Origin: Pseudomonadales bacterium
GTDB lineage: Bacteria > Pseudomonadota > Gammaproteobacteria > Pseudomonadales > Azotimanducaceae
DNA: 59,593 nucleotides
NCBI GenBank assembly: GCA_016779585.1
Contig: JADHNI010000011.1
Span: forward strand, 1-59,593
Direction: 5' to 3'
This document shows, in pieces, positions 51,503-59,593 of the stretch. The translations under genes were made by a program, and so were the position numbers. The notes beneath the pieces are model-generated. The model worked only from the letters and a program-made list of their open reading frames with translations. It was not told the DNA's origin and searched no databases. Each line of letters opens with the position of its first letter. Within the stretch, counting starts at the first letter, position 1.

Positions 51503-52654
51503 ATGCGCCCCATGAAACTGTCGATTCGGCCATGGGCATTTTTTCTTTTTATCCTGCTACCGGCAAAACTGCTGGCAGATGACGCTTATCTCGCGCTGGA
51601 GCGCGAAGGTACCCTTCTGCGACTTCAGGGAGATTTCGAAGATGCAGCCCTGATCGAACAGCGCCTGCTGGAGGATTCTGAAGATCCCGTCGGTCATATC
51701 TTCGCGCTCAACACCATCATCACGCACCTTACCTGGGATGAGACTGATGAGAGTTATGATGACCAGCTGCAATACCACGCTGACAAGGTCCTGGACTGGT
51801 GCGAACCAAAGCTGGATCACAACCGGCGCGATGCAAAGGCGCACTATTATTGTGGGCAGGCGAACTTTGCCCTCGCCTACTTTCATGGCCTGAAAGGCAG
51901 CTACTATAAAGCCGGTCGCCGTGGCACAAACTGCATTGAACACCTGGAAGCAGCCCTGGAAGCTGACCCTTCCCTGGTGGACGCAAAGATGCACCTGGGT
52001 GTTTCCTATTATGTTGCCGACAACCTGCCACCCTTTATCAAAATGTTCAGCAGGTTTCTCTGGTTCATACCGTCCGGTAACTCTGAGAAAAGCCTGTCCT
52101 ATCTCCGCGATGTCATCGCCAGCGGCGATCAGTACCAGGATGTTGCGCGCTACATTTACGCCACCCTACTGCTCGAGGACCCTGTGCTGCGTATCGAAGC
52201 CGAGGAACAGCTGAGAGCCCTGGTAAAACATTATCCTGACAACAAGAGATTTCAGCTTCGCCTGATTTCAGTTTTGATGATGCAGGATGACTACGAGGGT
52301 ACGCTGAACGCGATGACCGCCTACCTGAACAGTGATTCACCACCGGAAGAGCCGAATCTCAGCCTGGCCAAGATCTGGCAGGTAAGGGCATACATGGGGC
52401 TGAAAAAAATTGAGCTTGCCAATCAAACCTTTGCCGAAACCGATGAAGTCTTTGATGTGTCAAGCGATGAACTACCCGGCTGGAGCGTCGCCTGGCACAA
52501 GCTGACCGATGGACAGCTGCACGACCTCGCAAACAACCGCGAGAGAGCCCGGGCAATCTACGAGGAGATCCTGGAGATTGCCAAATCCACCTACGTGAAC
52601 GAGGTGATTATCGAAGCGGCGAAATCCGGCCTGCTCTCTCCCTACACACTCTGA
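51503..52654 (+). CDS. Secreted TPR-type protein of unknown function
   Basis: The protein has 383 residues with a signal peptide (FFLFILLPAKLLA-DD). The mature protein has at least three tetratricopeptide-like helix pairs (DAKAHYYCGQANFALAYFHGLKG, CIEHLEAALEADPSLVDAKMHLG, DLANNRERARAIYEEIL), suggesting a periplasmic scaffold. I do not recognise a specific family. Two ATGs nine bases apart are possible starts; the first has AAGGG upstream. It ends one base before the glycosyltransferase start, so the two are probably cotranscribed. Confidence 0.78.
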   Translation: MRPMKLSIRPWAFFLFILLPAKLLADDAYLALEREGTLLRLQGDFEDAALIEQRLLEDSEDPVGHIFALNTIITHLTWDETDESYDDQLQYHADKVLDWCEPKLDHNRRDAKAHYYCGQANFALAYFHGLKGSYYKAGRRGTNCIEHLEAALEADPSLVDAKMHLGVSYYVADNLPPFIKMFSRFLWFIPSGNSEKSLSYLRDVIASGDQYQDVARYIYATLLLEDPVLRIEAEEQLRALVKHYPDNKRFQLRLISVLMMQDDYEGTLNAMTAYLNSDSPPEEPNLSLAKIWQVRAYMGLKKIELANQTFAETDEVFDVSSDELPGWSVAWHKLTDGQLHDLANNRERARAIYEEILEIAKSTYVNEVIIEAAKSGLLSPYTL

Positions 52655-52655
52655 C

Positions 52656-53651
52656 ATGCTCAGCATCATCATTCCCACGCTTAATGAAGCGACCACCATC
52701 GGTTCATTGCTGGAGAACCTGGGGCATCAGACCGTAACTGATTTAGAGGTCATCGTCGCCGATGGTGGTTCCTCGGACGACACCCTTGCCATTGCCGAAG
52801 ACCATGGCGCCTGGGTAACACACAGCGCTCCAGGTCGTGGCCTGCAATTGAACGAAGGCGCGCGCCAAGCCAGGGGTGACTACCTGTTGTTTCTACATGC
52901 CGACAGCGAGCTCACCAGGGAAGATCAGCTGGCACGAGCTCTGGAAATGATGACGGGGTACGACGAACACGCAGCCGGCCACTTTCCCATGGAGTTTGTG
53001 TCAGCCAGCGATGAGGTAGCGGAGAGCCTGCATTACTTTGCTGCAAAGACCCACCTGAACCGCCCTGGCACATTCAACGGCGACCAGGGACTGCTGATCC
53101 ATGCAAAAGCCTTTCGATTGCTGGGTGGATTCTCGGAAAGATATGGCTTCCTGGAAGACCAGGATTTCGGCGAGCGGTTCAATGACTACGGCAAATTCGT
53201 CACACTGCCGGACGCGCTCAGGACCTCTGCCAGGCGATTTGAGCAGGAAGGTGTCGAGGAACGGATCCTTTTAAATACCATTATCATGGGGATGTTCCAC
53301 CTGAGGCAGGATCGTTTTTTTCTTGAGGCACCCGGCATTTACCGCGCATCAGCCGGTGCCAGGCTAAACCCGCTGCCCTTTCTGAAACTCGCGCGTCAAT
53401 CTGTCATGGCTGACGGTCTGTGGCCGGGGCTCGCTCGCTGTTACCGGATCGGTCGGTACGCCAACCGAAACTTCTGGCAGGTCTTTTTCTGGGCAGGGTT
53501 ACGGCTTGGAGAAGAAGATCAGTGGCTCAGTAGCTACGATCGCTATGCAAGCCCCATCACGCGCAATCCCCTCGGAGATGCGCTGGCCACTGTCGTTGTG
53601 CTCGCGTGGTTCTTCACGACCCTGGCATCACTTTCGATCAGGAATCGCTAG
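52656..53651 (+). CDS. Family 2 glycosyltransferase (TIGR04283-like)
   Basis: The protein has 331 residues of GT-A type: LSIIIPTLNEATTIGSLLENL, the nucleotide-binding VIVADGGSSDDT (about residues 33-44), GRGLQLNEGARQARGDYLLFLHADSE with the DxS-type metal site, and GGFSERYGFLEDQDFGERF as the acceptor/catalytic region. The family resembles transferases of the TIGR04283 group. A hydrophobic helix near the C-terminus (VVVLAWFFTTLASLS) suggests membrane association. The sugar donor and acceptor are unknown. It follows the TPR protein closely. Confidence 0.87.
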   Translation: MLSIIIPTLNEATTIGSLLENLGHQTVTDLEVIVADGGSSDDTLAIAEDHGAWVTHSAPGRGLQLNEGARQARGDYLLFLHADSELTREDQLARALEMMTGYDEHAAGHFPMEFVSASDEVAESLHYFAAKTHLNRPGTFNGDQGLLIHAKAFRLLGGFSERYGFLEDQDFGERFNDYGKFVTLPDALRTSARRFEQEGVEERILLNTIIMGMFHLRQDRFFLEAPGIYRASAGARLNPLPFLKLARQSVMADGLWPGLARCYRIGRYANRNFWQVFFWAGLRLGEEDQWLSSYDRYASPITRNPLGDALATVVVLAWFFTTLASLSIRNR

Positions 53652-54676
53652 GACATGCCCAGGGAGAGCAGATTCTCCAGGGGCTGGTACAGCTCTTCCA
53701 GGTAATTCATGTCTTCTTCCTCAATGGTGATGGAGGCGGATGCCATCAACTGTTCCAACTGCTCCACCCTTGAGACACCAACGATGGGTGCCGTCACTGC
53801 CGGTTTGTTGCATAACCAGGCGAGCGCAATCTGGGCGGATGTCTTACCGTACTTTTCAGCTACTTCCCCCACTCGCCCGGCAATCTGAAAATCCATTGCA
53901 CCGCGGTACAGACTTTCAGTCCGGTTTTTGTCAGCGCCCTGGGAGCGATTGGTTGTGCCACCTTCGAGGCTTCCCTTGTAGGCTCCGGTGAGAATGCCAC
54001 GTGCCAGCGGCGACCAGGGTGTCAGGGCTATGCCGTGTTTTTCACAGTAGGGATTCATCTCCCGTTCTTCTTCGCGGTATATCAGGTTGTAGTGATTTTG
54101 CATGGAGATGAACTCAGTCCAGCCATTCATGCGTGCCGTCATCTGAAGTTCTGCAAACTGCCAGGCGAACATGCTGGACCCCCCCAGGTAAAGCACCTTG
54201 CCCGCCTTGACCAGGTCATGCAGGGCTTCCATCGTTTCCTCTATTGGTGTCTCAACATGAAAGGGAATTCCATGGGGATGCCTGTGTATGACGAGATGAT
54301 CGATATAGTCCATGCCAAGACGCTTCAGGCTGGCATCCACGCCTTCCATGATGTGCTTGCGCGACAAGCCGCCATTATTGGGCGCACCGGACAATGGCAT
54401 CGCAACCTTGGTCGCCAGTACGTATTCTTCCCGTGGGAGCATCTCGCGCAGGATCCTGCCCACGACCTCTTCACTGGCACCGAGGCCATAGACATCCGCA
54501 CAGTCAAAGTAGAAGAGCCCGTGATCAATCGCAGCCCTGAAAATTTCTTTTGCACCCTCGTAAGATAACGTCCAGTCACCCTGGTGCCCTCTGCCAGGCT
54601 CGCCAAAATTCATCGTGCCAAGGGCAATTTCTGAAACCCTGAGACCTGACTTACCAAGCTGTACCGTGTCCAACAT
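53648..54676 (-). CDS. Aldo/keto reductase
   Basis: The protein has 342 residues with a TIM-barrel AKR layout. It has LRVSEIALGTMNFG at the start, the catalytic tetrad in FDCADVYGLGASEE (Asp, Tyr), VLATKVAM (Lys) and YIDHLVIHRH (His), and the NADPH-binding C-terminal segment TAPIVGVSRVEQLEQLM. It reduces carbonyls with NAD(P)H; the substrate is unknown. It is convergent with the glycosyltransferase gene, overlapping by 4 bases. Confidence 0.93.
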   Translation of the reverse strand: MLDTVQLGKSGLRVSEIALGTMNFGEPGRGHQGDWTLSYEGAKEIFRAAIDHGLFYFDCADVYGLGASEEVVGRILREMLPREEYVLATKVAMPLSGAPNNGGLSRKHIMEGVDASLKRLGMDYIDHLVIHRHPHGIPFHVETPIEETMEALHDLVKAGKVLYLGGSSMFAWQFAELQMTARMNGWTEFISMQNHYNLIYREEEREMNPYCEKHGIALTPWSPLARGILTGAYKGSLEGGTTNRSQGADKNRTESLYRGAMDFQIAGRVGEVAEKYGKTSAQIALAWLCNKPAVTAPIVGVSRVEQLEQLMASASITIEEEDMNYLEELYQPLENLLSLGMS

Positions 54677-54763
54677 GCTCGTTCTCCGTGACCAGTGCAG
54701 CGATATTAACAGCAGATAGTGATGCGATTACAATGCGAGCCTCACCTTTCTCCAGGAACCTTC

Positions 54764-55567
54764 ATGTCTTACGAAAGCATGCCTTACGAAACACTGAACT
54801 TTGAGACCAATGACGGCATCGCAACCATTACGTTGAACCGTCCTGATGCTGCGAACGCGCTGAACCTCACCATGGCACGTGAGCTGAGCGATGTTGCGAT
54901 CGAGTGTGATGAATCAAGCGACATTCGCCTGGTGATCATTCGCGGCAGCGGCAAGATGTTCTGTGCCGGCGGTGACCTCAGTGTGATGGGCGATGCAGGT
55001 ACAAATGCAGCAGCGGTGGTCAAACAGATGGCGGGCGACCTGCACATGGGAATTTCCCGACTGACCAGGATGAACGCCCCGGTTATCGCTGCGGTCAATG
55101 GCACTGCAGCCGGAGCAGGTTTCAGCCTGGCAGTCGCCGCTGACCTGGTGATTTCTGTAGACACGGCACGCTTCACCATGGCGTACACCGCCGCAGGTCT
55201 TTCACCGGATGGCAGCTCAACTTTTTTCCTGCCTCGGCGCGTTGGTGACCGTCGCGCAAGGGAACTGATGCTGACAAACAGAATGCTGTCAGCTGCAGAG
55301 GCCCTTGAGTGGGGCCTTGTGAACCAGGTGGTTGCTGAAGACGAATTCGATGCCGCCGTCAATAAACTGGCAATGACCCTGGCCAACGGACCTACTCGCG
55401 CATTCGGCCAGGTAAAGTCATTATTGAATGCGTCATTCGACAATGGCCTCGAGACCCAGATGGAACTTGAATCCAGGGGAATCGCTGACATGGCGAGATC
55501 AAGGGACGGACAGGAAGGCATCCAGGCATTCCTGGCGAAACGCAAACCCGAATTCACCGGGGAATAA
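54764..55567 (+). CDS. Enoyl-CoA hydratase/isomerase
   Basis: The ATG at MSYESMPYETLNFET with AGGAA upstream is chosen over an in-frame start further upstream. The protein has 267 residues of the crotonase fold: ATITLNRPDAANALN, the oxyanion-hole segments FCAGGDLSVMG and AVNGTAAGAGFSLAVAADL, and TMAYTAAGLSPDGSSTFFLP where one catalytic Glu would lie. Asp is seen at the second position, so the exact reaction (hydratase, isomerase or dehalogenase-like) is open. It is followed 2 bases later by the amidohydrolase gene in the same operon. Confidence 0.9.
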   Translation: MSYESMPYETLNFETNDGIATITLNRPDAANALNLTMARELSDVAIECDESSDIRLVIIRGSGKMFCAGGDLSVMGDAGTNAAAVVKQMAGDLHMGISRLTRMNAPVIAAVNGTAAGAGFSLAVAADLVISVDTARFTMAYTAAGLSPDGSSTFFLPRRVGDRRARELMLTNRMLSAAEALEWGLVNQVVAEDEFDAAVNKLAMTLANGPTRAFGQVKSLLNASFDNGLETQMELESRGIADMARSRDGQEGIQAFLAKRKPEFTGE

Positions 55568-55569
55568 CC

Positions 55570-57405
55570 ATGTTCAGGGAGAACGAGAAAGAGGTAATAC
55601 CGGAGTTTCATGAGCTGGCAAAACCTGCTCATGCTCTCAAAGCTCATGCTCCCAAACATGGCGATACCGCACCCTGTACCTGTTGCTCACCTGCCTTTTC
55701 AGCACTGGTTCACGATGCCAACTGGGATGAGATGACTGACCCTGTTGCGTGGCGAAAAGCCGGTGAATCCCGAGATGTTTTTACACCCGCATCCACCGTT
55801 ATCTTCGCTAACGCCAAAGTCATCACCATGGATGACAACTCAAGCGAAGTGAGCTGCATTGCCATCAAAGGGGACAGGATTCTTGCCGTTGGCGACCGTG
55901 AGGATATGGATGCACTGGATGAACCCGATGCAGAGATCATTGACTGCGAGGGTCGAACCATACTACCGGGCTTTATCGAACCCCACTTCCATTTCCTGCC
56001 CTGCTCCACCATGGAAGCTGTCGAAAATATCGGTCCGTTTCGATTCGAGACCGTGCATGGTGCACTGGACAGGCTTCTGGAACTGGCGGAATCAGCAGGA
56101 CCCGACGAATGGATTATGGGGCGGCAGTTCGACCCTTCCCTGCAGGAAGGACCGGATCTGCTGACGCGCCAGCTGCTTGACCAGGTCAGCACCAGCAACC
56201 CGGTATTCGTCTACAACGCTTCCATGCACTTCGCCTACTGCAACAGCAAGGCACTGGAAATTGCCGGTGTCACCAAAGACACACCGGACAACCCGAACTC
56301 ACCCTACTTCCGGGATGATAATGGTGAACCCAATGGCGTGCTGGCCGGCGGTATCGCCATTGCATCGGTAGCGAAACATAACCCGGCGGGGAAAACACTG
56401 GATCTTGTCGCGAACAGCCTGGAGGTTGTGAAACGGGCAAACAGCCTCGGTATCACGCTGTTTACAGACCAGGCCACCGGCATGACCCGGGGCGTCAGGG
56501 AGCTTGATGTTTACAACACCCTGGCAGAGTCACCGGAAATGACCGCCCGGCTGCGTTACTCGCTCAGCTATGGTATCCAGGAAAAGTGGGACAACTATGG
56601 CATCTCCTGCGGGGATGGTAATGAGGTCGTTCGCTGCACCAGCTGGAAGATTGTTTCCGACGGCTCCAACCAGGGATTCTCCGGCCTGCAACGCGAGCCC
56701 TACCTGTACAGGGATGACAAGGGATTACCCTACGTGGAACCAGACGTGCTGAAAGACATGGTCATCGATCGCGCCGAGAAAGGCTGGGCCCTTGCTATCC
56801 ACGCCAACGGTGACCAGGCAATCGATAACGTACTGGATGCTTACGAGCAGGCTTTCGACCGGGGACTGCTGACAAACACCCCCTGTCGCATCGAACACTG
56901 TTCCATCCTGCATGACGATCACATCGACCGTATCGCGAAAATGGGCCTGTCACCCAGTTTCCTGATCGGTCATGTCTACTACTGGGGCCAGGCCATGCGC
57001 GACAAGGTATTTGGCCACGCCAAGGCATGCCTGCTGGACCGAACCGCAGCCTGTGAAGAAAAAGGCATCCGCTGGACCCTGCATTCGGACGAACCGGTGA
57101 CCGAAATGGGGCCGCTCCGCTGTGTCGAGAATGCCGTCACGCGAAAGATGTGGAAAGAACCGGATACCATACTGGCGCCGGAGGAATGCATTTCTGTTGA
57201 ATCCGCACTAAGATCCATCACCCGCGACGCGGCCTGGCAGTGTCACTCGGACCACGAGGTGGGTACAATCGAGCCCGGCAAATTTGCCGACCTCGTCGTA
57301 CTCGAGGCTGACCCCAGGGCAGTTGATCCCGATGAGATCGGGAACATCCAGGTGCTTGAAACCTGGATGGGAGGACGACGTGTTTTTTCCAATCAATCGA
57401 GTTAA
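55570..57405 (+). CDS. Amidohydrolase (YtcJ-like)
   Basis: The protein has 611 residues of the amidohydrolase_3/YtcJ family. The beta sandwich carries VIFANAKVITMDDNSSEVSCIAIKGDRILAVGD. The barrel starts with the metal ligands PGFIEPHFHF and continues with WALAIHANGDQAIDNVLDAY and CRIEHCSIL, then LHSDEPVTEMGPL. GTIEPGKFADLVVLEADP closes the sandwich. An N-terminal extension of about 75 residues with CTCC (residues 36-39) precedes the usual start. The substrate is unknown. Confidence 0.92.
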   Translation: MFRENEKEVIPEFHELAKPAHALKAHAPKHGDTAPCTCCSPAFSALVHDANWDEMTDPVAWRKAGESRDVFTPASTVIFANAKVITMDDNSSEVSCIAIKGDRILAVGDREDMDALDEPDAEIIDCEGRTILPGFIEPHFHFLPCSTMEAVENIGPFRFETVHGALDRLLELAESAGPDEWIMGRQFDPSLQEGPDLLTRQLLDQVSTSNPVFVYNASMHFAYCNSKALEIAGVTKDTPDNPNSPYFRDDNGEPNGVLAGGIAIASVAKHNPAGKTLDLVANSLEVVKRANSLGITLFTDQATGMTRGVRELDVYNTLAESPEMTARLRYSLSYGIQEKWDNYGISCGDGNEVVRCTSWKIVSDGSNQGFSGLQREPYLYRDDKGLPYVEPDVLKDMVIDRAEKGWALAIHANGDQAIDNVLDAYEQAFDRGLLTNTPCRIEHCSILHDDHIDRIAKMGLSPSFLIGHVYYWGQAMRDKVFGHAKACLLDRTAACEEKGIRWTLHSDEPVTEMGPLRCVENAVTRKMWKEPDTILAPEECISVESALRSITRDAAWQCHSDHEVGTIEPGKFADLVVLEADPRAVDPDEIGNIQVLETWMGGRRVFSNQSS

Positions 57406-57422
57406 AGGAGTTATTGAAACAA

Positions 57423-57932
57423 ATGATTCGTGCAGTTTTTCTTAGTTTCTTGCTGATCACTGGATGCGCCAGCACTACCCAGCAGATTGACGCGGCCTAC
57501 TTCGACAATCTGTTCAGTCCTGCCTTTTTTGCAGAAACTTCTGACCCTTTCCAGGAAATGCACCGCATCGCGGAGGTTGAAGCCGCTTCAACAAAAGAAC
57601 CAAAACGATACAGAAACACGTTCAACGCCTGGTACTGGGACAGGTATGGTCAATACCCTGCTGAAAATATTCACTATCGGGAAGATGATTCGGCTTTCTA
57701 TGTCACCCTGGATGTCGATGCAAACGACAATCCCACGGTGAACCTGAAAATGGTAGAGAATGTTCTGATGATCTCCGGGCAACTGATTCGGAAGTCTCGT
57801 TATTCAGAGCGTCGGCTCAGGCTGCAGCAAAATCTCCCTGTACCCGATGGTCTCAACCCAACCTCCATGTTCTCCTGGAAAAACGGCGAAGACTTCATCA
57901 TCCGGATCGATAAACTCGAAACCACCAGTTAG
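57423..57932 (+). CDS. Lipoprotein with Hsp20/alpha-crystallin-like domain
   Basis: The ATG gives MIRAVFLSFLLITGC, a lipoprotein signal with lipobox ITGC; a TTG nine bases upstream is also possible. From about residue 85 the sequence follows the small heat-shock pattern (YREDDSAFYVTLDVDAND, VENVLMISGQLIRK, LRLQQNLPVPDGLNPTSMFSWKNGEDFIIRID). A lipid-anchored periplasmic alpha-crystallin-like protein would be an unusual holdase chaperone. AAGGAG precedes it. It is 17 bases downstream of the amidohydrolase stop, hence probably cotranscribed. Confidence 0.68.
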   Translation: MIRAVFLSFLLITGCASTTQQIDAAYFDNLFSPAFFAETSDPFQEMHRIAEVEAASTKEPKRYRNTFNAWYWDRYGQYPAENIHYREDDSAFYVTLDVDANDNPTVNLKMVENVLMISGQLIRKSRYSERRLRLQQNLPVPDGLNPTSMFSWKNGEDFIIRIDKLETTS

Positions 57933-59461
57933 CGCAACTGATCGACCAGGCGCCCCGGGGCAGGTGCGCTGATTATTTTTCTCTCACTGAAGCCCCGGAT
58001 CAACACATCCGAAACACGCTGCTCCGAGATCACAACCTCAGGTCCAAACATGTCGTAACCTTCACCGCCGGTCGCTGTGAAAGACAGCGTGACAATCCTG
58101 TACACTTTTTGATCATCAAAAGGCTGACCACCGATTTCCGCAGAAATCACTCGATCGCCGACATCCCTGGTTCGATCAAAGATAATTTTTGTACCTGAGA
58201 CCTGCGCCAGCCCATAATCGAGAGAAACCACTTTTTCGAGCAGCGCCATCACCTCCGCACCTTGCAGGGATGCCGTCGCCACGGTGTCAGTAAACGGAAA
58301 AACGTTGAGCACTTCCTCGATCTGCAAGGGACCCGCTTCAAGGTCAGCGCGAATACCTCCGGCAGGGAAAACTGCGAGGTCCGCATCCGCATGTTCACGA
58401 AGCATGTCGGCCAACAGGCTGCCCAGCGGCGATTCCCTGTAGTAGCGCCTGGCCACCCGTTCAGACATTTCGGCGACCACCTCGGTCAGCTCAGGGTGAG
58501 CCTGCCTTGCCTGGTCAATCAGGGCAGCGATATCCGGTGCTGCTGCCAGTTTGTCGGCATTCACAGGAATAAGCCTGCCATCGACCAGACGATTCGTTTC
58601 ACCCAGTTCAAACTTCGCATAACCAAGGTGCATCCCCTGGCCGAAAGTCATGCCTATATAAGTGCCGGTTTCCGGATGGCGGACCGGCTTTTCCAGGCCA
58701 TGGTCAGAGTGCCCGCCTATGATCATGTCAACACCACGAAGTGCGCCTGCCAGTTCATAGTCCTCGTCAAAACCGCGTTGCACCTCAGGGTCTGATTCCT
58801 TGTCAGTCTGCATGGGCGCCGTCCGGTTCTGGTGAGTCAGCACCACCAGGAAATCCACTTCGGGTCGGATCTGATCAATGATGGGTTGCAGAATCTCCAG
58901 CGGTGTCAGGACGGTCAGGCCCGCGCGGTTGGACTTCATGATTGTGTTGCGAAACGCATCGATGCCCATGGAACCGAGAACGCCAACACGAATATCGCCC
59001 GCCAACAGAATTGTATAAGGCTGGCCAAAACTTACATCGGCACCCTCAAAGAATATGTTGGCGTTCAGCACCGGGAACCTGGCGCGAGGCATCACTTCAC
59101 GTAAGGCGCGCCAGCCATACTCGAATTCATGATTTCCCAGGTTTACCGCGTCATAACCCATGGCGCTATAGAGGTCGAACACCAGTCTGCCACCCGTGGC
59201 CTTGGACAATGACCCTGTGAACATGTCGCCGGCATCGAGCAGCAGGCTTGTATCGGCAGCGGCCCGCTCCTGCCTGACCAGCGTGGCGAGTTGCGCCATA
59301 CCGCCCATACGCTCCATATCCTCACGCCAGGTCGATTCAACCGGCTCGTAAACACTTTCGATATCGTTGGTATAGAGGAGGGTGAGTTCCCTGGCGTCGG
59401 CGGAAACCGCCACCAGCATCAGGATTAAGAGTTTTGTCAGGTGTTTGTTCAGCATGTTCAT
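57929..59461 (-). CDS. 5'-nucleotidase/UshA-like metallophosphatase
   Basis: The ATG at 59461 (MNMLNKHLTKLLIL) gives 510 residues and a signal peptide ending near SADA-RE. The calcineurin-like N-domain has LLYTNDIES, LLLDAGDMFTGSL, VNLGNHEFEYG and IIGGHSDHG. The 5'-nucleotidase C-terminal domain has YYRESPLGSLLADMLREHADAD, PAGGIRADLEAG, VFPFTDTV and TGGEGYDMF. The first metal motif reads Asp-x-Glu (TNDIES) where Asp-x-His is usual. Likely a periplasmic phosphatase releasing phosphate from nucleotides or sugar phosphates. It is convergent with the lipoprotein gene, overlapping by 4 bases. Confidence 0.9.
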   Translation of the reverse strand: MNMLNKHLTKLLILMLVAVSADARELTLLYTNDIESVYEPVESTWREDMERMGGMAQLATLVRQERAAADTSLLLDAGDMFTGSLSKATGGRLVFDLYSAMGYDAVNLGNHEFEYGWRALREVMPRARFPVLNANIFFEGADVSFGQPYTILLAGDIRVGVLGSMGIDAFRNTIMKSNRAGLTVLTPLEILQPIIDQIRPEVDFLVVLTHQNRTAPMQTDKESDPEVQRGFDEDYELAGALRGVDMIIGGHSDHGLEKPVRHPETGTYIGMTFGQGMHLGYAKFELGETNRLVDGRLIPVNADKLAAAPDIAALIDQARQAHPELTEVVAEMSERVARRYYRESPLGSLLADMLREHADADLAVFPAGGIRADLEAGPLQIEEVLNVFPFTDTVATASLQGAEVMALLEKVVSLDYGLAQVSGTKIIFDRTRDVGDRVISAEIGGQPFDDQKVYRIVTLSFTATGGEGYDMFGPEVVISEQRVSDVLIRGFSERKIISAPAPGRLVDQLR

Positions 59462-59557
59462 CAATGTAAGCCATCTAAATGTAATCGTCTAACCAATGTG
59501 AATTGCCCGAAGTTCAATGCTGTGGTTAAGTTCGTGGTCTGAAAGGAGGGTAAACCT

Positions 59558-59593
59558 ATGGCTGCACTAGAGACCGCAGAACAGAAAGAATTC
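59558..59593 (+). CDS. Start of an unidentified gene, cut by window end
   Basis: Twelve codons (MAALETAEQKEF) follow a strong AAAGGAGGG Shine-Dalgarno motif 7 bases upstream of the ATG. Too little is present to identify the product. It is divergent from the 5'-nucleotidase-like gene with 96 bases between the starts. Confidence 0.6.
   Translation, partial: MAALETAEQKEF

Noticed and set aside
1-59593. tRNA, rRNA, CRISPR, phage or integron structures
   Set aside because: Intergenic gaps are short and none reads as a cloverleaf, repeat-spacer array or attC-type site. The only mobile DNA seen is the IS end at the left edge.

Overview
The window looks like a chromosomal segment of a marine, aerobic, heterotrophic gammaproteobacterium. 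It has a mid-50s G+C feel, Shine-Dalgarno starts, short intergenic gaps and many Gram-negative envelope genes: TonB receptor, OmpA, porin, BamA-type barrels and lipoproteins. It also carries acyl-CoA, PHA and aromatic-type catabolic families typical of Cellvibrionales/Pseudomonadales-like lineages. No rRNA or tRNA gene and no CRISPR array was seen, and no gene-free stretch exceeds about 260 bases. The taxonomic placement is inference.

Layout. 1-1146: the end of an IS3-family element cutting into a BatD-like gene. 1.2-13.9 kb: small catabolic and accessory enzymes (two SnoaL-like proteins, VOC, acyltransferase, acyl-CoA dehydrogenase-like, SelO with a Cys-rich heptad repeat, LLM oxidoreductase, NIPSNAP, DUF481 barrel, Rieske oxygenase, PLD-like hydrolase). 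14-21.4 kb: patatin-barrel secretion protein (two frameshifts), tandem EthD protein, OmpA, sulfotransferase, glutamine amidotransferase and an MltF-like lytic transglycosylase. 21.4-28 kb: molybdopterin oxidoreductase, shortened CadD-like transporter, decayed outer-membrane barrel gene interrupted by a toxin-antitoxin-like pair with a perfect operator palindrome, acyl-CoA dehydrogenase, hydrolase-OsmC fusion. 28-32 kb: porin split by a stop codon, Ig-like remnant, and an opposite-strand operon of SYLF protein, class D sortase and a secreted protein ending exactly in LPTTG. 32-38 kb: AI-2E/HlyD/DUF2955 membrane operon, SDR, S41 lipoprotein peptidase. 38-46 kb: TonB receptor, CaiB-type CoA transferase, stop-interrupted FRG protein, tandem DsbA-like protein, metallo-beta-lactamase-fold hydrolase, FAH hydrolase. 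46-50 kb: paired hot-dog dehydratases and a PHA locus (PhaE-like, class III PhaC, GNAT, phasin). 50-59.6 kb: phosphotransferase, TPR protein, glycosyltransferase, aldo/keto reductase, enoyl-CoA hydratase, amidohydrolase, an Hsp20-like lipoprotein, 5'-nucleotidase-type phosphatase, and the first codons of a further gene.

How the genes fit. Acyl-CoA dehydrogenases, enoyl-CoA hydratase, MaoC-type dehydratases, CoA transferase, FAH hydrolase, Rieske oxygenase, SnoaL and LLM enzymes suggest breakdown of complex carbon (fatty, aromatic or terpenoid). Hydroxyacyl-CoA could be stored as PHA. No single complete pathway is visible.

The most unusual item is the SYLF-sortase-LPTTG operon (30.4-32.1 kb). 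A second theme is gene damage: at least ten genes are truncated, frameshifted, internally deleted or split by TGA. Four of the frameshifts fall at or beside short homopolymers, so some may be sequence errors rather than biology.
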